Source: Antedon mediterranea
Lineage: Eukaryota > Echinodermata > Crinoidea > Comatulida > Antedonidae
DNA: 64,000 nucleotides
NCBI RefSeq assembly: GCF_964355755.1
Contig: NC_092674.1
Location: 4,469,001-4,533,000, forward strand
Reading direction: 5' to 3'
Made by a program: the position numbers and the translations under genes. Numbering within the stretch: the stretch's first letter is position 1; every line of letters starts with the position of its first letter. Of the stretch, positions 11,879-23,500 are shown in pieces. The notes below the pieces were generated by a model, which made no database searches, was not told the origin of the DNA, and saw only the letters and a list, made by a program, of their open reading frames with translations.

Positions 11879-12344
11879 TATATAGAATATCTTTGTGAGT
11901 TTAAAAAGGATAGAGAGGCTTGCTACAGGTGGAATTATCTCTGTATCCACCTTTATAGGTGCAGTTTATTGAGAATATTTGAGCTTTATTTATTTGGTTG
12001 AACTTTACATAATGCTTTAAAGAACTTTACAATACTTGCTTTAGAACTAGAATAATAGTGTTTGTATATATATAATGTCTTTGTGAGTTTAAAAAGTATA
12101 GAGAGGAGGTTTGTTAAAGGTGAAATGATCCTTGTATCCATGAACATCAGGGTATGTTTACTTTTATAGGTTTGTTTGTTTCTCAGCAAGGTGTAAAGAC
12201 CAAGGCTTTTGTACAAGGATAAAGCAAAAGCTTTTAAGTTTTATAAATTGATTCAGTATGGACAGATCTTGTTTAATATCCAAATTAAATGTTTGGTATG
12301 TAACAAAATATGTTACTTGATCATTTAGAATAATAAGGCATTGT

Positions 12345-12720
12345 TAAGGGGATACTTTCAGTATCAAGCAAATGTTTCCTTATTAGGATTATCATCTGAA
12401 TAGGGGTTGAAACATTCATTCAATTTTAATTTTTTTAATTCACATATATGATATACATACAGTACAATATGCGAAAAAGAGCCAAAAAATAGCTTTCATT
12501 AATCAAAGTTTGACTCCTGTAATCATATTGTAGTGTATGTAGTGTATGCCCAGGAAATGTTCCCTTTAATAGGGGTGACCCCTGATTTAAGGTGTCATCT
12601 GCATACAAATGTCACCTACCGTACCTATAGTAAATAGGGATGCCACCGTACCTAAAGGATGTCGCCTGAATTGGTGTCATCTCCATAATAGTGTCCCAAA
12701 TAAGTGGTTATTTTAATTTA
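12345..12720. repeat. Degenerate dispersed repeat of 'gtgtcccctgaataggggtg' type
   Basis: Short related phrases such as aataggggttgaaac, tttaataggggtgacccctg and gtcgcctgaattggtgtcat recur here. Similar phrases lie near 620-760, 3625-3715, 16865-16905 and 24062-24382. Confidence 0.45.
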
Positions 12721-14510
12721 CTGTAGTAATAAGCATGCTTGTATACTATACTATTTTTAGGACAACCAATAAATATTATTAAAAGAAATTTAATATCACA
12801 TGATATCTTCATATGATGTTTACAATGAAAACCTTATTTTGCAATCTTTTCACATGATATTATTGCATTTTGTTCCTCTTTATTGTCAATGAACTATTTA
12901 TTTTTAATATGTTCATTATCGGTTGCATATTTATTATGCTACTCTGTAATTTTGCTCTATTTGTGGAAATAAATGTTGTTATTACTATAACAGTATATTA
13001 TTGTATGAAGTTAAATATAAGTTTAAGTTTAGCACAGGCATCCTTGTTCAACTACGAACCCTAACCTGGCCTGTGGATATTGTTGCCATTACATTTTTAC
13101 TGCAGTTTGTTATTGTTTACAGGTGACAGTCAAATCTGTTCCAACAGGTTTTACCTTGATCACCTTCTCTGATAACATTCTTCCCCACTGAGCACCAAAT
13201 TATATACAATGTTGAGAAACTGAGTGCTATAGTAGTAGGTTATCACCAAAAGAAGGAATTTATTGAGGAAACAAATTACTTTAATATCCAACTACAGAAG
13301 GTACATACATGTACTAACTATATTATATCAAAAATAAAAATAAAACTTGGTTACTTCATAGTACTTCCCATACATGTTATGTAACCCTGTAGATCTGTGC
13401 CTGATTACTTTTCATCCGATGAGTGTGTTTAGCCCTGTTAGTATACGAAAGAAATTTGTCGTGTAATAAAGTACAGTACCTACTATGAAGTAACCAAGTT
13501 TTATTTTTGATATATATCTAGCTCTACCAATGGTATCGAGCACTGTAACCAGACAATATTTAGTTATCACTTACTTGCACATGTACAACTATGTATTCAA
13601 GTAGGATTTGGGACCTATTTGTGCATTTGTTGACATTCATTTGTGGTCAATAGGATAGGCTAATAAACAAGAAATCTAGAAAGGTTTTCAACCTTGACTA
13701 GAGTAAAGTATTTCCAAGTACTGTTTGCAGTACTGTGATAGGCTACAGTGTGTGATACTTAATTTAAATCCTATGGACAATACATTGATACACTGGAGGA
13801 AGCCGTCAGAGTTCATAGAATACTTCGGGTGATTCAGTTGTTCTTCTCTCTGTTTGAGGTATGAAAGTTAAATCCAGGAAACAATACTGAACTGTGTAGG
13901 TAGTTTTTAGGAAGTATTTATGCATATATTACCTTTCTATAAGAGTTTAAACTACTGTAAGTCTTCTTGTTTACATTATTTAATATTTCTAAAACCAGCT
14001 GAGAGAATCTGCACTTCACTTCAGTTGAACATCATTGCCATTTCATTGCTAAAGTGTCTTAAGTATTGTACAGTTTTTTATTCCTTGTATTCTTTGTATT
14101 GATGATTGCGTTGCAGTTATGGGCTATAGTTTAATACAATACTTTTTTAAGCATGGTATTTTACTTTAAAATAAAACATAGTTAGGCGATAGACCGTGTG
14201 ACAGCATCATAATGCGATAATTTTATAGTGAAATATTACTGTTATGTCTGGTAAAATAATGGTGGCATTCCAATGTAACTTTTGGTATATACCGCAGATG
14301 TCATCGTTTAGGCTTTAGTTGTTGATTCTAATATTGTATTGTCATTTTTGTTTTTCTACGCTAATGGCTTATATATGGTTTCTCTAAAACAAACCAAATA
14401 TGAATTTTTATTCTAGAGAATGATATCAAAGAGCTAATTGGTCAGATGTTTTGTCATACTTTGGCATACATTCTGATAGAGGTTCTTTTTTGGACAATAT
14501 GTTTCTTTAA

Positions 14511-14556
14511 AGATGTATTATCCCCCAAAAACATGAAAAATGAAGATTAATGTAAA
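14511..14556. repeat. MITE-C left-end fragment beside the formin start exon
   Basis: The sequence aagatgtattatcccccaaa followed by aacatgaaaaatgaagatta matches the left part of MITE-C copies. It stops about 17 bp before the splice acceptor at 14573-14574. Confidence 0.6.
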
Positions 14557-14589
14557 TACATTTCTTTCTGCAGTATGATTGCTTAAAGT

Positions 14590-17500
14590 ATGGCATTGAT
14601 GTGGAAGAAAGCAAAAGATATTCTTTTTAACAGTCCCGACCTTGATGCCACAGATGGGAGTGGTTCAAATCTTGAGAGCAGTGATCCTGAATTATGTATC
14701 CAGTTATTGCGAATTCCTTCAGTGAACAATTACAGTGGTTTAAGGAAACGAATTGCCACAGCTGATTCAGAATGGATGCAGAACTTCCTCGAAATGGACG
14801 GGTTGGGCGTGTTGCTAAACACGTTGGAACGGCTCTCGGAACACAAATACTCCGGAATTACTAATGCGTATCTACAGCTTGGAATTGTGGGAGTCATCAA
14901 GGCTATCTTAAACTCTAAAACTGGAATGGAATTTGTTATAAATAATTCTAAAATGACTCGAATGCTGGGACGTGGTAAGTGTGTTTGATTTATATATGGA
15001 TTATGGAATTCAATTTTTTGCATAAATTTACATTTTTCAATTTCTTTAGAAAAATTAATATTTTAATTTATCATGTGAAACCCTGGTGTAAGATATAGTT
15101 GATAAAAATAGTAAAAATTGAATTTAAAAACAAAGTGTCATTGTGTCAACAAAGTGTCACCGTGTCCCAACAAAGTGTCACCGTGTCCCAACAAAGTGTC
15201 ACCGTGTCCCAACAAAGTGTCACCGTGTCCCAAACAAAGTGTCACCATGTCCCAACAAAGTGTCACCATGACCCAACAAAGTGTCACCATGACCCAACAA
15301 AGTGTCACCGTGACCCAACAAAGTGTCACCGTGTCCCAACAAAGTGTCACAGTGTCCCAACAAAGTGTCACCGTGTCCCAACAAAGTGTCACCGTGACCT
15401 AACAAAGTGTCACCGTGTCCCAACAAAGTGTCACCATGACCCAACAAAGTGTCACCATGTCCCAAACAAAGTGTCACCATGTCCCAACAAAGTTTCAACG
15501 TGTCCCAAACAAAGTGTCACCGTGTCCCAAACAAAGTGTCATCATGTCCCAACAAAGTGTCACCGTGTCCCAAACAAAATGTCACCATGACCCAACAAAG
15601 TGTCACCGTGACCCAACAAAGTGTCACCATGTCCCAACAAAGTGTCACCGTGTCCCAACAAAGTGTCACCGTGTCCCAACAAAGTGTCACCATGTCCCAA
15701 CAAAGTGTCACCGTGTCCCATGTCCCCTTGTCCCAAACAAAGTGTCACCATGTCCCAACAAAGTGTCACCGTGTCCCAACAAAGTGTCACCGTGTCCCAA
15801 ACAAAGTGTCATCATGTCCCAACAAAGTGTCATCATGTCCAAACAAAGTGTCACATGTCCCAACAAAGTGTCACCATGTCCCAACAAAATGCCACTGTGT
15901 CCCAACAAAGTGTCACCATGTCCCAACAAAGTGTCATCATGTCCCAACAAAGTGTCACCGTGTCCCAACAAAGTGTCATCATGTCCCAACAAAGTGTCAC
16001 CATGTCCCAACAAAGTATCACTGACGTAAAATTCATGATAAATTGCACCTCTAGTTTGCCGGAAATGTCACTCACTCTATAGTGTGCGCTAGCAAACAGA
16101 GGATTGTAGCCTATAGTATTCCGCCGGTAATAAAACATACGGGATTTTCAGTAAATTACCAATGGTTTATTGAAAGTCAACACTGTAACTAATCCCTTAC
16201 TATTCAATCAAAATGTTATTATACTAATATATTGTTGAAAAATGGATTGCGCATGATATGAAAATGGATTGATGGTGAAACATAACAAAGATACGATCTT
16301 GTCTGGTTATTAGGTATTCATGCAGTGATGAAGCGAAGGATTATTTTTGTAGCGTTCCATTTAAAATAAATTTTGTTACAAAGAAATATTTAGGTTGTGA
16401 AGCTCGTTAAATTCGTTGGCGTCAGCATCACTTCTTTTACCAATTTTAACGATTAAGCTAACATCAAAACAACAACAACAATGATAAAATGCCCTGCAAC
16501 TCTGTAACTATACTTTATGACTAAGCCTATCAAGTTCCGGGTCCGAATGGATATTGTATACGATGAAATGGGACTCAATTTTAATTTAGTGGCAGAAACA
16601 ACATTTTAATAAAATTAAGGGTGTTGCCCGGGCCACTAGGGCAACACCCCTGGGTCCGCCCCTGGTGTCCTAAACAAAATGTCACCGTGTCCTGAACAAA
16701 ATGTCACTGTGTCCCAAACAAAGTGTCACTCTGTCCCAAACAAAATGTCACTGTGTCCCAAACAAAGTGTCACTCTGTCCCAAACAAAGTGTCACTGTCC
16801 CAAACAAAATGTCACCATGTCCCAAATGTGTTTTTACTGTAGTATTCCACATTCGTTTCATGTGAAAGTGTCCCCTGAATAGAAGTGTTCTCGAAATAAG
16901 GACCCAAAAGACTATATATATAAAAGTAAGAAAATATAAAAACTGTACTCAAAATTTTGTTGCGGTTGCCTGATTTGTGTTTATGTTTACTCCTTAATTT
17001 GTAATTATTATTTTGAATTAGGGAACATTTGATTTAGATTTGCCTTATGAAGTATGGTTTTTACATTTTCAGGGTGAATGGTTACTGTTAGGTAACATAC
17101 ATTATATATATCATACCTAATTACAGATGGAAGTAGACTTTATATAATATTATCATAATTACTGTGTACTATCATACAAGTATATATAATTATTAGCTTT
17201 AGCAGGAAACATCAACATTTGACATAAAATTAATGAAAAAAACAAAATATGCTTTTTGTTTTTATATGTAATTTTAAGTTTTGAAATTATTCCAACAGTT
17301 ACTGCAGTAAAAACTTAACTGCAATATAACATATGATTTTAGTTGGTTTCAATGTTGTATAATTTAATTTATTAAGAAAAAATAAACAGTGTGTATGATT
17401 ATCTAAAAAATGCCTGCTAACTAATTTGGTAAACTGTTTCTGAATTCAATGTGCAATAGCTGGCAGTAGAATAATTTTGACATGGTAACTTAAACTTTTC

Positions 17501-20500
17501 TAATGTTGTTTTTTTTCTAAGCCTTGGATACCAAAAATGAAATGGTGAAAATTCAATTAATTGAGCTGCTTTCAGCCCTGTGTGTCCACTCAAAGAAAGG
17601 ATATAACCTGGCTATAGACTCACTTGAACACTATAAGGTAATTATTACTAATTCTAAGAGATTGTGATGTGATGTCTTGAAGCTCTTTAAGCCTTGTCTA
17701 CACTATCAAACTTTATGTGACCAAAAAAATGTGATGTGCCCATATACCGTAAAACCTCGAAAAGAAGCCCATGGGCTTCTTCTTTTTTTAGTGCTCTTGG
17801 ATGGGCTTCTTTTCGAGATGGGCTTCTTTTCGAGATGGGCTTCTTTTCGAGAGTACTTTTGCAAACTGTAGAGGAGGGCTTCTTTTCGAAATGAATGCTG
17901 TAAATTTTGTGAATTTCTACTACAATAATGTGACTTTTGAGACAATTTTTCAACCATGAAATTATGTTTAATATACCAATTAAAAAACAATATAAAAAGC
18001 AAAAAAACAGTCCTATGATTCACCGTCAAATACAATAATTTTGTCATCATCTCAATACAGTATGAGTAGTCTGTCTCGAAATGAAGCCCATACTATCTTG
18101 AAAAGAAGCCCAGGGGGCTTCATTTCGAGATGGGCTTCTTTTCGAGAGTACTTTCGCAAACTGTAGAGGGGGCTTCTTTTCGAGATGGGCGTCTTTTCGA
18201 GGTTTAAGCCCATGGGCTTCTTTTCGAGGTTTTACGGTATATGGACATGATGATGTCATATCACTACCATATGTGGGCATATATCACTACCATATTTTGG
18301 CATATCACACTTTTTTGTCAAACTAGTTTGATAGTGTAGACAGAGCTTAAGAGATGATTGCAAAATATACTATAAATAAAATACTGTAAATATTATAAAT
18401 AGTAATATGTTGATATCATATAATTTGTTGAATTTTGAATTAAGATCCATTCTGGCACTAGAATTTATACTGTAGAATCCTATTAAAGGGATGCTTTGGG
18501 GCCCAACAAGGTGCCACATAGGGATGGCTGTACAGTATAATAGTGTTCAATACTTCATTTCCCCTTATTTGTGTCATGGGAATGGGGATGTCCCAAATGT
18601 TACTATTGTATTGGATAAATGCATTTTAAATTTTCTTGTAAAATACATATTATATTCAATTTATAAATGCAATGACTATGAGTTGTGGCTTGGTGGTTAT
18701 GATGCTTGGCTACCACTCCCAAGGGTCCTGGGTTCAAGTCCCGTCACATGTCAGGATTTTTTCTAAGGACCAAATTACTCCACTCCCAAAGACTTGTAAG
18801 ACTCTGAGGGTCCCATATTATGATATACAGAATAAGAGATGTTTTAAACAAACAAAAGTTAGTAGACCGGAACTTTAGCTTCTAGAATAAAAAAGGATTT
18901 ATAATAATGTACTGTGTACTCTGTAAAATATCATTTTTATCTATTGTTATCATGACATCAAAAATATGTACACCTTATTTTCACACTTTGTGTTTATTTT
19001 TAAAGGTTAATATACTGTATGGTCATATTTACTTTCTACAAAATTATATTTGTTCATGTTTTACCTTTAGTCTAGTTTAAAGTTGATATTAATGGTGGGA
19101 CTGTTTGTTTACTAGAGTATGTCCAGTGTTTAGAGGTGTAACGGTATAATAAATGTTATACACAATTCTGGTGTAGAGCGAAAATAATTTTTGATGTTAA
19201 GCTTTTATGCTTTTTTTAAAACTTTTAAGTTTTTAAAAGTTTAGTACCTATTACTGTCAAGCTCACATTTAGCCCAGGCTTTCAGGATTTTGAGAAATTC
19301 ACCATTAATCTCTGTATTTTTATTTTTCGCATATGAGCCCCAACTGTCTATGGAGAAGACCGGCGAGAATCATATTTGTTTCCCGTGGCCTATATAAGAT
19401 CTATTATCCGCATTAATCAATAATAATATAATTCATACTGTAGTTTACATTTAAAGTCAAGATTATAAATCAATTATTGTACAGTATTAGTAGATCATTT
19501 CCTTGTGATTGGATATAAAGACACTATGATAATTGTTTTTGTTTTATTGCATCTGTTTCGTATTCTGTAACAATCAATGCAGTATTGTTCAAATTCTATT
19601 TATAATATATTCATTATTCTCTTGAGATGAAAATCTCAGATTCAGTAAATTTCCGATATGAAATCATATTCCTATTTTCTTTTGTTAAGAAGTGTGCTGT
19701 TTCACATTAAACATTAGTATGATAGTAATTAAATTTAAAGCGATATTATTTTACCATTTATAGTAATAGTATACTCCACACCCTCACTTAATGGTAGAGT
19801 CCATATGGAACGTTATTGTACATTTGGGAACATTGTCTGAGTTGAAAAAAAGACTCGGCACCAGAATTTGCCTTTTTTAATGGTCTCTTATCAACAATTT
19901 AGAAATAAAGTATTCTAGAATTTCTGAGAAAACGTTTTGAAATTAGCATATTTCAAAGGTATTAATAATTTAGTATTATCTGGGTACTTTTTTGCTGTAT
20001 TTTTGTACTATACCATTTTAATGAAATTAATAGCTATCTTCCATAGTCATAAACAATTACCATGGCTGGTTGTATATTTATTGCACTGTAATGGAATATA
20101 AAATTCAAGATTGAATGTTATTATTAAGCAATTGTACAGAATGCTATTATCCAATGTATTGACCATGAATATTGAATAGATAGTTAGTCCCTCTATTGTA
20201 TGTCTCAGAGTTTATTTCACTTCTCTATTGTTAAATTAATCTATTGATCTATGAGTCAAAGTTTAAGTACTGTATGTCTGGTATTAGAGTTTCTGCACAT
20301 ACTAAGAAAAAGAATAAAAGACAAATGTATTATGAGATTTTCCTGGTTATGTTTGCCTCAAGAGAGATATAGTGAACAATACAGTATCTCTATGCTCAAA
20401 CCAAATTGCATTGCAGCTATTATAGTGGGAGATCCAGGATGAATAATGTAAAGGGGAGATGAACAGAGTCTATCTAAAGATTGTATTTAAATAAATTTCT

Positions 20501-23500
20501 GAACTTTTAATCAATGTCATAATTCATTACTAGCTTATTACCATAGGATAAACAAATATTACTCTGTTAGGGATTTTCTCCTCCAAGAGGAGAACATACT
20601 ATTTGAGAAAATGTACCAACTTTGAACGCCCCTCCATGTTTAGGGCTTTTCTCCTGCAAGAGGAGAACAGAATTTGAAAAAAACGTACCATGCAATGTTA
20701 TAAATTTACTTAATTTTGTCATTGTCATGCTTGAAATAAAATAAAATAAATATCATGATATCAATACCTCACCATTTAGAAACAATATTGCGTTACATGA
20801 ATGATATTCAGTTTTTTAATAAGCATCCCATTAGTGATTTAATAACAACATAGCAATCAAAATGTCTATTTAAAGTCTATTGTCAAAATAAGATAATAAA
20901 AAACTTAAAATAATACAAGGGTACAGGCTTGTAATAATAATTTTTCATTGCATGCATGATATCCAGTTTTTTAAATAATAATTTGATTATATCATATCCA
21001 TAAAACATATGTAATACAATAGATATACATCCTGTATTGAATTTGTTTAGTATTTACTTTTTAACTACATAATATATGTAAACAAACAAACAAGTAAACA
21101 GGTTTATGTATATTTAATATTCAGAAGATCCAATGAATAATTTCAAATAAAATAAAAACAAGGGTACAGTACTACTCCAAATAAAGAGACAGAACACATT
21201 TAGGAAAATTGAAAAGTTTCAATCCAGTATATTTGATCATATGAGAGTCTTGAAAATGATCATATAGATCGAAATATTAAATATTCTCAATACATAATTT
21301 TTATGAGTACCCTTGTTTTATTTCAAGTATTTTATTAACTTATTTTGGCAAAGACTTTAAATAAACTTTAACTAACTGTCATGCTTGTACAATAACCTAC
21401 AGTATGTACTATTTCAGACACTGAACTCAATCAATCAAATAAACATTTATTTCTTTCATATTCATATTTGAGTAAAACATTATAATTTCTAATATTTTAT
21501 ATATAAATCCAAAGGCAAATTACTGAAAAAAACGACAATGCTGTGGGTATCAGTGGCTGGATCTCAATGGAGATACAAAAAAAAAAGCGAAAAGCTAAAT
21601 CAAAACGATAAAGTAAACAGCCAGAAAAATATAATATTTTATATATATATATTTTTCTTTTTAGAGTTATAATAAGTAAATCATAATGTATGAAAAAAGG
21701 GTGATTCAGTTAATATAAACTGAACTATAACTAAAATAATCAATAATATATTTTATTTCTCAAATAAAAACAAAATACAGAAAACATTTTCTAAAATAAT
21801 AAATAATAGGGATACCCCACTGGAAGTATAAGCTTTAAGATGTGGGGTCCAGGCAACATATTTAAGTATGGTAAGGTAAGAAACATGTAAAAAAACAATA
21901 TAATGATGAGCAAAAAAGACATTTAACTTAACAAATGCAGTTATAATTTAATTTAAAACAGATACATTATTAACTTAAACAATAATAGTAGAAACAAGGT
22001 ATTCATGTAATTTGATATAAAATTAATAATTTTGAGTTCTTCTGGTAGAGAATTTTGGGTTATGGGAAAGTTATATCATGCTTGCCAACCTCCGTATTTA
22101 AGCAATCAAAGCAATACTATTCTTTTCTTTATATTTACAGATTACCAAACAACAACGATATAGATTTAGTTTCATAATTAATGAGCTAAAACAGGATGTC
22201 ATTATTCCGTATAAAGCTTCGTTAATTGGATTTATCAACGCAATACTTATATCGACAGAAAATTTCGACGAACGCAATCGTTTAAGAAATGAATTCATTG
22301 GTTTAAAGATTTTGGATATCCTCACCCAGTTACGGTATATATAATTTGTTGATATGATAGTGAGGAACCTAATGTGATCATCCCTGATATGCTATTCCAA
22401 ATTAATTGCATTTCTTGGTAAATTACAATGTGTAATGAATGAACAAGGCCGTAGCCACCAGTAGTGTTGGTAAGGTTTCAATCTGACCACTTTTTCACAG
22501 AGGTCTTTATAACCCAAAGATTGTTCCATTTTCTTGCGAAAACTGCACCACTTTATTGCTTGTGGCTACATAACTGATGAAATTGTACATACAGTATTCA
22601 TATTGAAGTCTACTAGCATTTTGCGTATGTCAGCCTTTCATAAAAAATATGAATAAAATAATTACAAAATAACTAATTAGGGAAAGCATATCTAAGAAAT
22701 TTACGCTAGGCTCCTCACTAAATTAATTAAAATTGATTATATTTTTTTTGGGCTCTTATTATTCTTATGGTAATATTGGAATTTAAGTCAAATAACTAAA
22801 ATAAATAGATTCTTTCTTCTAATTGAATAATTGTCTTTGTTTAATATTATTTACATATTGCTTGCTTAAAAGTTTAATTTGTGTTAATGAAATGAAATTC
22901 TATTTGAATAATATTAAATTTATATTTAATATTTTAAACTTAACTTTGCTTATTATCAATGTTTAGATTTTATTAATATTTTGATATTAATAATAACTAT
23001 AATTGGCTTAGTATGTCTACATACAATGTTGCAATGCTTTACTTTTTGTTGTGTATATGATGTGGGTTTGATTCCTAATTTGCATGTGATTTACATATAT
23101 ATTACATTAGAATAATGAATGTGTTAACTTCCAAGAATTGTGTTCTTTCAAAAATGGATAGAGGGTGCTATAATGATTTTAAGTCATGTCATTATAACCC
23201 TGAGCATTTTGCTTAGTTGTGTTGGGCATTTTGAAGCATGCTCATCGAAAGTAACCTCCTCACCCTCCTCCAAGTTTTCCTATTACCCACCATGAAAACT
23301 ATTTGGAACCCACTAGTATTGCACTATAGTAACCCATTACTGTAGACCTACTGGCTATTTAAAGCCCAGTAATACGTTTGTTCTTGGCAGTCAACACATT
23401 AATTCTACCATGGAATTATCTTATATATATTTTTTTTATATGTTTTATATTGCTTAAGTCTACTGTTTCATTTGTTAACTCTTTCATGTTCATATTTTTT

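Larger units (their letters stand above)
11525..12125 (+). repeat. Local direct duplication, left copy interrupted by an insertion
   Basis: Sequence from tttataggtgcagtttatt through the tatata run to ttgtgagtttaaaaag occurs at 11531-11910 (split by the insertion at 11645-11878) and again at 11952-12100 without the insertion. Both copies continue with tatagagagg-like sequence. Confidence 0.7.
9475..14510. other. Intergenic region upstream of the formin, repeats only
   Basis: No convincing host exon. It contains MITE-C at 9636-9905, a Penelope-like insertion at 11645-11878 within a local duplication (11525-12125), a SINE-like block near 10385 and degenerate 'cccctgaatagggg' repeats at 12345-12720. 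The stretch 13800-13862 ends in a donor-like sequence (tttgag|gtatga) and might be a non-coding formin exon; this is unproven. Confidence 0.5.

Noticed and set aside
15130-16021. Possible CRISPR-like array
   Set aside because: Units are directly adjacent with no unique spacers, and the context is a eukaryotic intron.
15099-16138. Long open frames on both strands (up to about 200 codons)
   Set aside because: They are produced by a 21-bp tandem repeat whose length is a multiple of three; the repeated [14 protein letters not shown]-type peptides are by-products in an intron.
17677-18280. ORFs with repeated KRSPSRKEA-type peptides
   Set aside because: They lie wholly inside MITE-D, whose repeats create them; no start context or splice signals.
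18670-18745. Possible tRNA gene
   Set aside because: Only A- and B-box similarity with poor stems, followed by a SINE body; better explained as a SINE head. The same applies to the heads at 29815-30129 and 50047-50352.
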